DNA of 38,570 nucleotides from Nonomuraea deserti (GCF_004348685.1 NZ_SMKO01000082.1:1-38570); one strand, 5' to 3'; positions 7,886-16,600 are shown, counted from the first letter of the stretch. Translations and numbers: made by a program. The notes: generated by a model from the sequence alone, not told the origin.

Positions 7886-8797
7886 ATGACGGCACAGCAG
7901 GACGCTGGCAAGGACACCAGGGTCAGTCCAGTCCGGGTCGCGGTGGTGCAGTTCGAGCCCCGCGTGGGCGTCGAGAATCTGAAGGCCAACGCATTGGCGG
8001 TGGAGCAGCGGCTGACGGCCGCCGCGGAGGCCGGCGCCGGCCTCATCGTCCTTCCCGAACTGGCCACCACGGGCTATGTCTTCGAGACCCGAGAGGAAGC
8101 CTTCGCGCACGCCGAGGCGGTCCCGGACGGTCCCACCGTGCAGGGGCTCGCCCGGTTCGCGGCCGAGCGCGACGTGTACGTCGTGGCCTGCGTCGTCGAG
8201 CAGGACGGCGACAAGCTGTTCGACACCGCCGTCCTGGCCGGCCCCGAGGGGTACATCGGTCGCTACCGCAAGACTCACCTGTGGAACACCGAGAAGCTGT
8301 GGTTCACGCCCGGCGACGAAGGCTACTCGGTGTTCGACACCCGCATCGGGCGGATCGGGCTGCTGGTGTGCTGGGACATCTGGTTCCCGGAGACGGCCCG
8401 CATCGTGGCGCAGATGGGAGCGGACATCATCTGCATCCCCACCGGCTGGGTGTGGACCCCGCCGCCGCTGTACGACGAGAGCGGCGTCTGCATGGCCGCC
8501 TACCTGACGATCACGGCGGCGCACGCGAACAACGTGTTCATCGCCACGGCGGACCGGATCGGCCAGGAGCGCGGTGCCGGATTCATGGGCAACTCCCTCA
8601 TCGCGGGCACGAACGGCTGGCCCATCGACCGCATCGCCGGCCCGGATGAGGACACCATCATCTACGCCGACGTCGACCTCACCGCGGCGCGGACTGCCCC
8701 GATCTGGAACCAGCTCAACGACCTGCACCGCGATCGGCGCACCGACCTATACGACCAGATGCTCGGCTATCGTGGCGGCGCTCCGCTGCCCCGGTGA
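7886..8797 (+). CDS. Nitrilase-superfamily carbon-nitrogen hydrolase
   Basis: 303 residues with the Glu-Lys-Cys triad of the superfamily: Glu58 in LPELATTGY, Lys129 in RYRKTHLW and Cys162 in LVCWDIWFPE. It hydrolyses a nitrile, amide or carbamoyl C-N bond; the CWD motif with an RKTHL loop fits amidase/N-carbamoyl hydrolase branches as well as true nitrilases, so the substrate cannot be told. It is the first gene of the operon, with a GAGGAGAGG ribosome site at 7875-7883. The membrane protein gene starts 4 bp after its stop. Cytosolic, no signal peptide. Confidence 0.88.
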   Translation: MTAQQDAGKDTRVSPVRVAVVQFEPRVGVENLKANALAVEQRLTAAAEAGAGLIVLPELATTGYVFETREEAFAHAEAVPDGPTVQGLARFAAERDVYVVACVVEQDGDKLFDTAVLAGPEGYIGRYRKTHLWNTEKLWFTPGDEGYSVFDTRIGRIGLLVCWDIWFPETARIVAQMGADIICIPTGWVWTPPPLYDESGVCMAAYLTITAAHANNVFIATADRIGQERGAGFMGNSLIAGTNGWPIDRIAGPDEDTIIYADVDLTAARTAPIWNQLNDLHRDRRTDLYDQMLGYRGGAPLPR

Positions 8798-8801
8798 CGT
8801 C

Positions 8802-9998
8802 ATGGCCATCCCTCGCGACAACGGGAACGTTCCCGTTCCGCGCATGGCCACGCGTTTCGCCACGGCGGCGGGCGGCTGCGCCGCCGCCGTGGCGTTCGTG
8901 GCACTGACGGTCGCCGCGAGTACCGACCTCGCCGCAGGGCAGGCATGGTACGGCGACTACACCGACGCACGGGGTCTGGCCTCCTGGCTGATCGCCTCAA
9001 TGAGCGAGCCGCAGTTCTACGCGGCAGCGTCCGCCAGTCTGGGCTTGCTCCTGGGCGGCCTGTTCGCTCATCTGGCACAGAGAAGCTCGCGACGTTGGGC
9101 CGGCTTCGTCCAGGCCTGCGGCACCGGGATCTGGCCATCGGTGGTGAGCAGCGCGCTCGCCAGCCTGATCCTGGGCGTTCTCGCGTGGGGATGGACGCTG
9201 GAGCCCGGATTGTGGCAGCCCCTCTTCGTGACGCTCGTCTCCACAGCGCCTGCCATGGTCGTCCTGTACGGGCCCACGCTCCGGGTCTGGCTCACGGCCG
9301 CGATCTCGGGAGCTCTGCTGACACCCCCCGCGTCGATCCTCGCGATCGACTACATCGGCAGACCCATGAACCTTCCGCCCGTCGTCGGCGCTACGACGGG
9401 AATGTGGATCGGGGCTCTCGCGGCTTTCCTGATCTGTAGGCATCTGCCCTGGATGCCGGAGCCCGGCGCCTGGCGTGCCGCTCACACGAGCGGGAAACCC
9501 GCGGGGACCGGCACAACGGTGACCTCCCCCGTGTGGGTCGTCCGCCGGGCGCTGGCTGACTTCAGCGAGGCGCAGTTCTTCGGCAACGAATGGGCCAGCG
9601 CGGCGATGATCGCCGGCGCGGTCATCGCCTACCTGATCAGCCCGTCAGCCCTCGCCTACGGGAGCGGTCTGTTCCCGGCCGTGCTCGCCGGCCAGGTCAT
9701 CACGGCGCTCGCCGGCGTGCTGATCTGGCGGCGCAAGTGGCAGGAGCTGGGCTTCTACCCGACCTTCGTCCCTGTGGTGTCGGTCGCGCCGGCCGTCGTC
9801 CTCGCCTTCGGCGGCACTCTCCAGTCCGTCATCGCGGGGGCGCTCGCGGGGGCACTCGTCGGCCCTCCTCTTGCGGCCGCGATCTCGCGCCGCCTGCCGG
9901 TGGACTGCCATCCGTTCGTCGGGAACGTGGCCTCGATGAGCGTCTCCACCGCGCTGTTCGTGCCACTCCTCCACCTCGTACCGGGAATCGCCTCATGA
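8802..9998 (+). CDS. Polytopic membrane protein made of two homologous halves, candidate transporter
   Basis: 398 residues with about ten to twelve hydrophobic segments and no family I can name. It contains an internal duplication: residues 68-216 and 255-394 align along their length. Both begin SE(P/A)QF(Y/F). Both later contain FV--VS-APA-V (149-151 and 329-331 are APA), G-TL, then GAL--PP (170-176 and 350-356), then VG---M, and both end in HLP or HLVP. From APA onward the two repeats are offset by exactly 180 residues. An N-terminal membrane segment (about 24-45) precedes repeat 1, and a hydrophilic linker (about 217-250) joins the halves. Two-repeat membrane proteins are often transporters; lying between a nitrilase and an amidase, it may import their substrate. 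Its stop overlaps the amidase ATG. Confidence 0.75.
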   Translation: MAIPRDNGNVPVPRMATRFATAAGGCAAAVAFVALTVAASTDLAAGQAWYGDYTDARGLASWLIASMSEPQFYAAASASLGLLLGGLFAHLAQRSSRRWAGFVQACGTGIWPSVVSSALASLILGVLAWGWTLEPGLWQPLFVTLVSTAPAMVVLYGPTLRVWLTAAISGALLTPPASILAIDYIGRPMNLPPVVGATTGMWIGALAAFLICRHLPWMPEPGAWRAAHTSGKPAGTGTTVTSPVWVVRRALADFSEAQFFGNEWASAAMIAGAVIAYLISPSALAYGSGLFPAVLAGQVITALAGVLIWRRKWQELGFYPTFVPVVSVAPAVVLAFGGTLQSVIAGALAGALVGPPLAAAISRRLPVDCHPFVGNVASMSVSTALFVPLLHLVPGIAS

Positions 9999-11344
9999 CT
10001 CAGACAGTCGAACCCCCATCCACGATCACCGATCTCGGGCGGGCCCTGCGCCGCGGAGAGATCACCGCTGTCCACCTGGCCGCGAACGCGTTGCGGAGCA
10101 TCCACGACCACAACGCGACCCTGAACGCGTTCACCCTCGTGGACGAGGCCGGGGCGTACGAGGCGGCACGACGAGCGGATCAGGAACTGGCCGCGGGCCT
10201 CGACCGGGGGCCGCTCCACGGCATACCCGTCGCCGTCAAGGACCTCATCGACATCGCCGGCTCGCTCACCACATGCGGGTCCGCGACCTCTTTCGGGTCT
10301 GTCGCCGAACGCGACGCCGACGTCGTCACCCGTCTACGCGATCGCGGCGCGGTCATCGTCGGGAAGACCACCCTGCACGAGTTCGCCTACGGCGCGACCG
10401 GTGACCGCTCGCTGCACGGCCCCTCGCGGAACCCGCACGATCCCGGCCGGATCTCGGGCGGCAGCAGCGGGGGCAGCGCGGTGGCGGTGGCCTCGGGCAT
10501 GGTCCCCCTGTCGCTGGGCACCGACACCGCCGGCTCGGTCCGGGTGCCCGCCGCCCTCTGCGGGGTTGTCGGATTCAAACCGGCGTACGACGCCATCTCG
10601 AGCGTGGGTGTGTACGCGCTGGCGCCCACGCTCGACCATGTCGGCCTGTTCACCGGCTCCGTCGAGGGCGCCCTGCTCGGCTACCAGGCTCTCACCGACC
10701 GGCCCATGGGCCCTCTTCCCGACGACTCACGGTCGATCACGGTCGGCTGGATCCGCGCCGGCGACATCGCGACGTGCGACCCGCGTATCGAAGAACTGGC
10801 GCGCGACCTCCTGACGCGTGCCGGCTTCGCACCAGACCTGGTGCACGGATTCCCGGGATGGGACCGCGACCAGCCGCTCTTCGAGGTGTTCAGCACCCTC
10901 CAGAGCAGGGAAGCGTACGAGGTGCACCGGCACCACCTGGAAGACGATCGGGAGCTGATCGACGCCGAGGTCCTCGCGCGACTCGAGAAGGGCGGGAACG
11001 TCTCGATCCCGAGCTACGAAGCGGCCGACGAAGCGCGCGGGGAACTACGCGCGATCGTGGCGGAGCTGCTGCGTACTTATGACGTGCTCGCTCTCCCGAC
11101 GGTTCCGATCGTGGCTGCCGCTCTCGGCGAGCGCAGCGTGCGCGTCGGCCGTACCGACCTCGAGGTGCGCTCGGCGCTGCTCTCACTGACCAGCCCGTGG
11201 AACATGGCCGGCGTCCCGGCGATCAGCGTTCCAGCGGGCCGGTGTGACGGGCTGCCGGTCGCCGTACAGCTCGTCGCCGCCGCGGGGAACGAGCACCTCC
11301 TGTTCTCCGCCGCGCAGGCGCTGGAAGCGGCCGTGCAGCGGTGA
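9995..11344 (+). CDS. Amidase-signature family amidohydrolase
   Basis: 449 residues of the amidase signature (GatA/AtzF-like) family. The Ser-cisSer-Lys triad is visible: Lys82 in PVAVKDLID, the cis-Ser in GGSSGGSAVAVASG (157/158) and the nucleophile Ser181 in GTDTAGSVRVPAALCGVVGFKP. It hydrolyses an amide to acid and ammonia, or a related ureide such as allophanate. There is no GatB or GatC partner nearby, which argues against tRNA amidotransferase function. It is translationally coupled to the membrane protein (ATGA, 9995-9998). In the operon it could complete nitrile to amide to acid conversion, or act on a second C-N bond of the same compound. Confidence 0.88.
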   Translation: MTQTVEPPSTITDLGRALRRGEITAVHLAANALRSIHDHNATLNAFTLVDEAGAYEAARRADQELAAGLDRGPLHGIPVAVKDLIDIAGSLTTCGSATSFGSVAERDADVVTRLRDRGAVIVGKTTLHEFAYGATGDRSLHGPSRNPHDPGRISGGSSGGSAVAVASGMVPLSLGTDTAGSVRVPAALCGVVGFKPAYDAISSVGVYALAPTLDHVGLFTGSVEGALLGYQALTDRPMGPLPDDSRSITVGWIRAGDIATCDPRIEELARDLLTRAGFAPDLVHGFPGWDRDQPLFEVFSTLQSREAYEVHRHHLEDDRELIDAEVLARLEKGGNVSIPSYEAADEARGELRAIVAELLRTYDVLALPTVPIVAAALGERSVRVGRTDLEVRSALLSLTSPWNMAGVPAISVPAGRCDGLPVAVQLVAAAGNEHLLFSAAQALEAAVQR

Positions 11345-11390
11345 ACCCCGACAGATCTATCGCGGCCAACGCCGGCGAAAGGGAACCCCG

Positions 11391-11810
11391 ATGCCATCCA
11401 TTCAGATCGACCTGCCACTGACCGCCTCGTCGGCGACCAAGCAGCGGCTCGCTCAGCGTTTCGGTGAGATCTATGGCGAGATCATGCAGGTCGGCAAGGA
11501 CCTGCTGACCGTATCCGTGCACGATGTCGGGGAGGGCGGCGTGTGGCGCTGCCACGAGAACAGTCCTCCGACGCCCTCGGCCCTCATCATGTGCGACATC
11601 CGGAGCGGACGGCCGGTGGAGACCCGGGCTCGGCTGGCACAGTCGTTGATCGACGTGTGCACCGAGATGTTCGACCTGAACGCGCTGTGGGTGAAGGTCG
11701 AGTTCACCCAGCACTCGGGTGACGAGATGTACCACCCCCACCTGGCCGGCTTCAATACCGACTGGACCGGGGACGAACGAGCCGAAGACAGCTCCACCAG
11801 GACCGCCTGA
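11391..11810 (+). CDS. Tautomerase-superfamily (4-oxalocrotonate tautomerase-like) protein
   Basis: 139 residues starting MPSIQIDLPL, so Met removal would expose the catalytic N-terminal proline of the superfamily. Two beta-alpha-beta halves are suggested (MPSIQIDL with TKQRLAQRFGEIYGEIM, then PSALIMCDIRSGRPVETRARLAQSLIDVCTEMF), the length of fused members such as cis-CaaD or MSAD rather than the ~62-residue 4-OT. AAAGGGAA at 11378-11385 is a good ribosome site, and the gene lies 46 bp after the amidase, so it is the fourth operon gene. It probably isomerises, hydrates or decarboxylates the acid released by the hydrolases. Confidence 0.82.
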   Translation: MPSIQIDLPLTASSATKQRLAQRFGEIYGEIMQVGKDLLTVSVHDVGEGGVWRCHENSPPTPSALIMCDIRSGRPVETRARLAQSLIDVCTEMFDLNALWVKVEFTQHSGDEMYHPHLAGFNTDWTGDERAEDSSTRTA

Positions 11811-11954
11811 AGCGCTGGCGGCTGGACGCGACGTCGGCGAATTTCCGCACGTAGTCGTGTCGACGTCGGCGGGGCCGCCGTCGCCGGACGCCGTGCCGTC
11901 CGAACCGGCCGGCCCGGATGGACGCCGTCCGGCGAAGGCCCTAAGGTGCCCGTC

Positions 11955-12671
11955 GTGTCTGAATCGCCTACCTTCACGAACCTTCTCGACGACGCCGCGC
12001 TGCTCTCGTTCGAACACCAACTCCATCTCGAGGAAGTCCTCGGAGATCACGTCTGGAACGTCGACCTGGAGCGGCCGCGTTTCGAGTTCAGCGGTGGCCG
12101 CACCATCACCTGCACCCGCTTCCACCTGCTCGGCAGCGCCGCCCCCGGCCCGCGCTCGTGGTTGTGGGCCTGGGCGAACCCCTCGGGTTTCCCGCCCGAG
12201 GTGGCGGCGGCCTCCGCGATGCTGCGCGACTTCGGGCAGCGGCACGGCATGCCGGAACTCGCCTCCGCGGAGGTGCCGTTCGACGCCCTGCCCGGCACGC
12301 CGGCCGAGCCGGCCTTCGCCGCCGGGCTCCTCACGGAGGCCGCCAAGGCCGTGACCGGCCACTGGACCTCCTACAACGGCGACGCCGGCGGCGGCACCCG
12401 GGCCGCGTTCCTCGTGGAGCACCCGGAGTTCCACCTGCCGCGGCCCGAGCCGGCCCGCGTCATGCGAGTCATCCAGGAGGGACTCATCGGCAACCTGCCC
12501 CTGACCGACCGCCGGCGCGCCCTGCACGGCTACGCGGTGCGGCGCGGGCTGGGCGTCGACTGGGCCGGCGGCCAGGCGAGGCTGACGGCGCCAGGGTTGG
12601 AGGCGACCGTCAGCTTCGACGAGTACGGCCGCGTGGCCGACCTCAGGGCCTCGATGTCCCCGGGCGGCTGA
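11955..12671 (+). CDS. DUF6882-like cytosolic protein of unknown function
   Basis: 238 residues from the GTG at 11955, chosen because AAGG lies 8 bp before it; another GTG at 11946 is in frame. The sequence has features I associate with the DUF6882 family: DDAALLSFEHQLHLEEVLGD near the start, HLLGSAAPGPRSWLWAWANPSG in the middle and AKAVTGHWTSYNGDAGGGTRAAFLVEHPEF. It has no membrane segment or recognisable catalytic motif. The gene stands alone after a 144-bp gap from the tautomerase and ends inside a hairpin terminator. Function unknown. Confidence 0.7.
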   Translation: MSESPTFTNLLDDAALLSFEHQLHLEEVLGDHVWNVDLERPRFEFSGGRTITCTRFHLLGSAAPGPRSWLWAWANPSGFPPEVAAASAMLRDFGQRHGMPELASAEVPFDALPGTPAEPAFAAGLLTEAAKAVTGHWTSYNGDAGGGTRAAFLVEHPEFHLPRPEPARVMRVIQEGLIGNLPLTDRRRALHGYAVRRGLGVDWAGGQARLTAPGLEATVSFDEYGRVADLRASMSPGG

Positions 12672-12714
12672 ACGCCGCCCGGGCGTGGCCGGGGGCGGCT
12701 GGGCGCCGCCCCCG
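12659..12714. terminator. Two adjacent GC-rich hairpins between convergent genes
   Basis: Hairpin 1: CCCGGGCGGC (12659-12668) pairs with GCCGCCCGGG (12674-12683) around TGAAC, and its loop contains the stop codon of the DUF6882-like gene. Hairpin 2: CGGGGGCGGC (12690-12699) pairs with GCCGCCCCCG (12705-12714) around a 5-nt loop and ends 2 bp before the stop of the conservon GTPase gene. Both are perfect 10-bp stems without T-runs and can serve both strands. Confidence 0.75.
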
Positions 12715-12716
12715 GG

Positions 12717-13304
12717 CTAGCTGCCGACCGGTTCCGCGCGAAGCCGGGCCGAGTGCTTGACCAGGGTGATGAGCACTTCCCTGCTGGACTCGCGCTTCCT
12801 GGCGTCGCACATGATGATGGGGACCGACGGGTTGAGCTGGAGGGCCAGCCGCACTTCGTCCAGGTCGAACTTCTGCGACCCCTCGAAGCAGTTGACCGCC
12901 ACCACGAAGGGCGTGCCGCGCCGCTCGAAATAGTCGATCGAGGGGAAGCAGTCGGCCAGGCGCCGGGTGTCCGCCAGGATGACGGCGCCCAGCGAGCCCT
13001 CCGCCAGTTCGTCCCACACGAACCAGAAGCGTTCCTGCCCGGGCGTCCCGAACAGGTAGAGGACATAGTCGTTGCCCAGGGTGATCCGGCCGAAGTCCAT
13101 CGCCACGGTGGTGGTGCGCTTGGCCTCGACGGAGGTGAGGTCGTCGACGCCGATCCCGCGGTCTGTCAGCACCTCCTCGGTGCGCAACGGCCGGGTCTCG
13201 GAGACCGCGCCGACCATCGTCGTCTTGCCCGCGCCGAAGCCGCCGGCGACCAGGATCTTGATCGCCGTCGGCAGGCGCGGACGCTCAGAGCGATCGAAGG
13301 CCAT
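12717..13304 (-). CDS. Conservon GTP-binding protein (CvnD-like)
   Basis: 195 residues of the small GTPase type found as the last gene of actinobacterial conservons. The P-loop GGFGAGKTT (21-29), the switch region with DLTSVEAKRTTTVAMDFGRI, the FGTPGQERFWFVWDEL motif (G3-like) and VAVNCFEGS (in place of the usual NKxD) are visible. In conservons the GTPase acts with the kinase-like, roadblock and DUF742 proteins as a membrane-associated signalling unit resembling eukaryotic G-protein systems. The ATG overlaps the DUF742 gene end by 20 bp, so it is the last gene of a tightly packed four-gene operon. Confidence 0.92.
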   Translation of the reverse strand: MAFDRSERPRLPTAIKILVAGGFGAGKTTMVGAVSETRPLRTEEVLTDRGIGVDDLTSVEAKRTTTVAMDFGRITLGNDYVLYLFGTPGQERFWFVWDELAEGSLGAVILADTRRLADCFPSIDYFERRGTPFVVAVNCFEGSQKFDLDEVRLALQLNPSVPIIMCDARKRESSREVLITLVKHSARLRAEPVGS

Positions 13305-13662
13305 CGAGCACCGCCCTGTACATCTTTATGTCGTGCATGTCCACCTCGGATTGTGGTTCCTGGGCAGAGACGAGTTCGCGGTCGAACAGGTCGCCGAGCA
13401 GCACCCGGATCGTGCCGGCCGGTAGATCGAGGTAAGCGGCGATCTCGGCGACGGACTTGGGCTCCCGGCAGAGCTGCAGGATGCGCAGGTGCTCGGGGTC
13501 GAGCCCGGCGTCGGGACCCGGCGCCGGCCCCACGGCCAGCGCCATGGAGATCAGGTCGAATCTCCCGTGCGCGGGCTGCGTGCGGCCGCGGGTCACGACG
13601 TAGGGGCGGATGATCTCAGGATCCACCCAGTGCTCGTCCGTGGGCCCGTCCGCGCCACTCAC
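13285..13662 (-). CDS. Conservon DUF742 protein (CvnC-like)
   Basis: 125 residues. The family pattern is clear: WVDPEIIRPYVVTRGRTQP near the start, then FDLISMALAV, EHLRILQLCREPKSVAEIAAYLDLPAGTIRVLLGDLFDRELV, a winged-helix-like segment, and a C-terminal tail (DMHDIKMYRAVLDGLRSL). It starts with GTG at 13662, overlapping the roadblock gene stop (GTGA), and is a cytosolic component of the conservon. Confidence 0.92.
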   Translation of the reverse strand: MSGADGPTDEHWVDPEIIRPYVVTRGRTQPAHGRFDLISMALAVGPAPGPDAGLDPEHLRILQLCREPKSVAEIAAYLDLPAGTIRVLLGDLFDRELVSAQEPQSEVDMHDIKMYRAVLDGLRSL

Positions 13663-14078
13663 CGGTCACTCCTGGCGACGGCCTCGGCGTTGCGGGCGCC
13701 GGAGGTGAGGTATTGGCCCACCCGGGCCACCAGCATCGCCATCTCGTACGCGATGAGCCCGATGTCGGCGTTCTGCGCGCACAGCACGGCCAGGCAGGCG
13801 CGCTCCCCGGCGGTGGTCACGATGAGGAACTGGGACTTCCACTCCACGACCGTCTGCCGGACCGCGCCACCGGAAATGTGGTCGGAGACGCCCTTGGCCA
13901 GGCTCTGCAGCCCGGAGGCGACGGCGGACAGGTGCTCTCCGTCGGTCCGCTGCAACTCGGCAGAAGACGCCATCAGCAGGCCGTCGGAGGACAGGACGAT
14001 CGCGTGGTCGGCCTCAGGGATGCGGCCGATGAGGTCGTCGAGCAACCAGTTGAGGTCGGTGCCCGATGTGGGGGTCAT
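13659..14078 (-). CDS. Conservon roadblock/LC7-domain protein (CvnB-like)
   Basis: 139 residues of the roadblock/LC7 fold: LNWLLDDLIGRIPEADHAIVLSSDGLLMASS, HLSAVASGLQSLAKGVSDHISGG and QFLIVTTAGERACLAVLCAQNADIGLIAYEMAMLV. These proteins regulate the conservon GTPase. GGGAGGTGA lies just before the ATG, and ATGA (14075-14078) couples it to the upstream sensor gene. Confidence 0.93.
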   Translation of the reverse strand: MTPTSGTDLNWLLDDLIGRIPEADHAIVLSSDGLLMASSAELQRTDGEHLSAVASGLQSLAKGVSDHISGGAVRQTVVEWKSQFLIVTTAGERACLAVLCAQNADIGLIAYEMAMLVARVGQYLTSGARNAEAVARSDR

Positions 14079-16465
14079 GACTCACCTCCCGACTGTTCGT
14101 CCATCATCTTGGCCGCTTCCGTGCGGCCGAGACGGGTGCCGGACTGGAAGGATCCCATCATCGCGCGGATCTCCTCCGGAGAGCGCTCGTCATCGTCCTC
14201 CTCGAGGTCGGGCTGCGTGGGCGTGTCGTCCCGCAGCGCTGGCGCCAGGTTGGCCTGTGGTACGCGCAACGGCAGCCCTGACGGCGTGAACTCGGCCACA
14301 GACTTCTGCTCCGGTTCGGCTGGCGTTTCTTCGGATCGTGGCTCCGGGTCCTTCACCGGTTGGGGGACCGGGGTCGGGACGGGCGTGGGGGCCGGAGCCG
14401 GGTTCGGGGTCTGAGCCGGGGTCCGCGCCGGGGCGGAGACCGGGGGATGCGCCGGATCGGGGGCGCGCCGCGCCGACTTGAGCGCGCGCACGTTCTCGCC
14501 GACGGCGGGCCTGGTCGCGGTGGCCACGGCGCTCGCCCTGCGCGGCAGCCGGTCGCGGCCGCCGTTCTGCTGGGGCTCGGGCGTGGGGTCGAGCTGGACG
14601 AGCTCCTGCGGCAGCAGCACCACGACCGTCGTCCCGCCGTACGGGGAGGCCTTGAGCACCACCTGGATGTCGTGCCGCTTGGCGAGCTGGCTGACCACGT
14701 AGAGGCCCAGCCGGGCGGTGCCGGTGATGCGGAACTCGGGCGGGTCGGCGATGCGCTCGTTGGCGGACTCCAGGTCCTCCACCTTCATGCCGAGCCCGCG
14801 GTCCTCGATCTCGATCACGTAGCCGTTGGCCACGAGCTGGCCGCTGACCTGCACGCTGGTGTAGGGCGGCGAGAACGACACGGCGTTCTCGATCAGCTCG
14901 GCCAGCAGGTGGATGACGTCACCGACCGCGCGGCCGATGAGCACGACGTCGCCCATCGGCATGAGCGTGACGCGGGTGTAGTCCTCGACCTCCGCCAGCG
15001 CGCCGCGGACCACGTCGACCATCGGGACGGAGCGCCGCCACGTTCGGGCGGGGGACGAGCCGGAGAGCACGATGAGGTTCTCCGCGTTGCGCCGCATGCG
15101 GATGGCGAGGTGGTCGAGCCGGAAGAGCTCCTTCAGCTCCTCGGGGTCGGTCTCGCGCCGCTCCATCACGTCGAGAACGGTGAGCTGCCGGTGCACCAGG
15201 CCCTGTGTCCTGCGGGCCAGGCTGAGCAGGATGTCGCGGATGCTGCGGCGCAACTCCGCCTGCTCGGCGGCGACGCTGACGGCGGTGCGCTGGACGGTGT
15301 TGAACGCCTGGCCCACCTGGCCGATCTCGTCGTCACCGAAGTCGAGCGCCGGGACCTCCTTGGCGAGGTCGACCTCCTCGCCGCGGCCGATGCGCTCGAC
15401 GACGCCCGGCAGCCGCTCGTCGGACAGCTCGTGCGCCGCGTCGCGCAGCTTCTGCAGCTGGGCGAACAGGGCGCGTGCCGTGGTGATGGACAGGACGATC
15501 GAGGCGACGACCGCGATGAGGCCGAGACCGCCGGCCAGGACCAGCCGCACGATGACGCCCACGGCGGTGGGCACCACGCGGTCCACCAGCCGGTCTCCGG
15601 CGGTGAGCACCATGGTGTTGAAGTCGGCGAGGGCGCGTTCGCTCGCCGACCGCCACTCGTCGGCACCGAACGGGAGGGAGACGGAGTTGGGGTCGAGCTC
15701 CGCCACCTGCGTCTCCATGGTGGCCAGGCGGGTGAACGACGGGCCTTTGACGAGCTTGTCGTAGGAGGCCCTGTCGAAGTCGGGCAACTCGATCCCGGCC
15801 TGGTCGGCGAGGATGCGCCAGGCGCCCACCGTCTGGGTGAACTCGGAGTGCTCGGACGGCGACAGCCGGCCTTCGGCGAGTGCGCCGGCGAGCAGCGCGT
15901 CTTCCCTGGTGAGAACGTCGCGGGCCCGGCTCAGGGAGAGGAGGGTACGGACGTCCTTGGCAAGGGTCTTGTCGTCGAGAGTGGCGAGCGAGCCGTAGAG
16001 GGCGAAGATGGAGTCGATGACGCTGCTGTACGCGTTCGTCGCCTGAATTCTGGTCGTCTTGTTGGCGTCGACCGCCCGCCGGACCTCTTCGAGCGTGTCG
16101 AGCCGCTGGAACACCTGGTTGAGGCGCCCGGCTCCCTCGTCGTCGGTCGCCCAACCGACCACCGTCGCGCTCGCCGATTCCCTGAAGGTCGCAAGGAGGC
16201 GATCGGTCTGTTTCCGCTGGTTCTCCAGGTCCTTGCGCGAACGCAGCGACCTGTCGCTCAGCTTGACGGCGGATACCCTGCGTTCCTTCTGCAACTCGAC
16301 CAAAAGTGGTTCGCTAGGTCCGACCACGCTGGTGTCGAGCTGAGAAACCCACAGCAGGTTCACGCCTTCGCGCAGGGTGACCCACGCGGCGAAGGCCCAC
16401 AGAGCCGCCAGGGAGAGTAGCAGAGCCGTGACCTTGGTCCGCACTCGCGTATTGCGGAAGCCCAT
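14075..16465 (-). CDS. Conservon sensor histidine-kinase-like protein (CvnA-like)
   Basis: 796 residues from the ATG at 16465; a GTG at 16474 is in frame, but the purine-rich AGGGTGGG fits the ATG better. Order: membrane segment (about 10-30), a ~280-residue extracellular helical nitrate/nitrite-sensor-like domain, second membrane segment (VIVRLVLAGGLGLIAVVASIVL), HAMP-like linker (FGDDEIGQVGQAFNTVQ), a helical dimerisation region (RTQGLVHRQLTVLDVMERRETDPEELKELF, with no standard phospho-His motif), HATPase (LLAELIENAVSFSPP, EIEDRGLGM, RLGLYVVSQLAKRH), then a Pro-rich tail (PAPAPTPVPTPVPQP) and an acidic end. It is the membrane input of the conservon, and is divergent from the class I terpene synthase. 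Confidence 0.92.
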   Translation of the reverse strand: MGFRNTRVRTKVTALLLSLAALWAFAAWVTLREGVNLLWVSQLDTSVVGPSEPLLVELQKERRVSAVKLSDRSLRSRKDLENQRKQTDRLLATFRESASATVVGWATDDEGAGRLNQVFQRLDTLEEVRRAVDANKTTRIQATNAYSSVIDSIFALYGSLATLDDKTLAKDVRTLLSLSRARDVLTREDALLAGALAEGRLSPSEHSEFTQTVGAWRILADQAGIELPDFDRASYDKLVKGPSFTRLATMETQVAELDPNSVSLPFGADEWRSASERALADFNTMVLTAGDRLVDRVVPTAVGVIVRLVLAGGLGLIAVVASIVLSITTARALFAQLQKLRDAAHELSDERLPGVVERIGRGEEVDLAKEVPALDFGDDEIGQVGQAFNTVQRTAVSVAAEQAELRRSIRDILLSLARRTQGLVHRQLTVLDVMERRETDPEELKELFRLDHLAIRMRRNAENLIVLSGSSPARTWRRSVPMVDVVRGALAEVEDYTRVTLMPMGDVVLIGRAVGDVIHLLAELIENAVSFSPPYTSVQVSGQLVANGYVIEIEDRGLGMKVEDLESANERIADPPEFRITGTARLGLYVVSQLAKRHDIQVVLKASPYGGTTVVVLLPQELVQLDPTPEPQQNGGRDRLPRRASAVATATRPAVGENVRALKSARRAPDPAHPPVSAPARTPAQTPNPAPAPTPVPTPVPQPVKDPEPRSEETPAEPEQKSVAEFTPSGLPLRVPQANLAPALRDDTPTQPDLEEDDDERSPEEIRAMMGSFQSGTRLGRTEAAKMMDEQSGGES

Positions 16466-16541
16466 TGAACCCACCCTGAAAAGTCATATCGTGTGCTGAC
16501 CACCCAATGACGCGAGTGGCAACGTACCGTGTCGATCAGGG

Positions 16542-16570
16542 ACCCTAGCGCAGCCTAAAAACTGTCTCAA
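16542..16570 (-). promoter_or_regulatory. Predicted housekeeping promoter of the conservon operon
   Basis: On the minus strand, -35 TTGAGA (16565-16570), a 17-bp spacer and -10 TAGGGT (16542-16547) give a start near 16535 and a ~70-nt leader before the ATG at 16465. Confidence 0.55.
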
Positions 16571-16600
16571 GCAACACTAAACACTTTGCGCACAAATATC

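Noticed and set aside
14360..16420. A 686-codon open frame antisense to the conservon sensor gene
   Set aside because: Its composition is a mirror of the sensor gene, whose domains are clear on the other strand.
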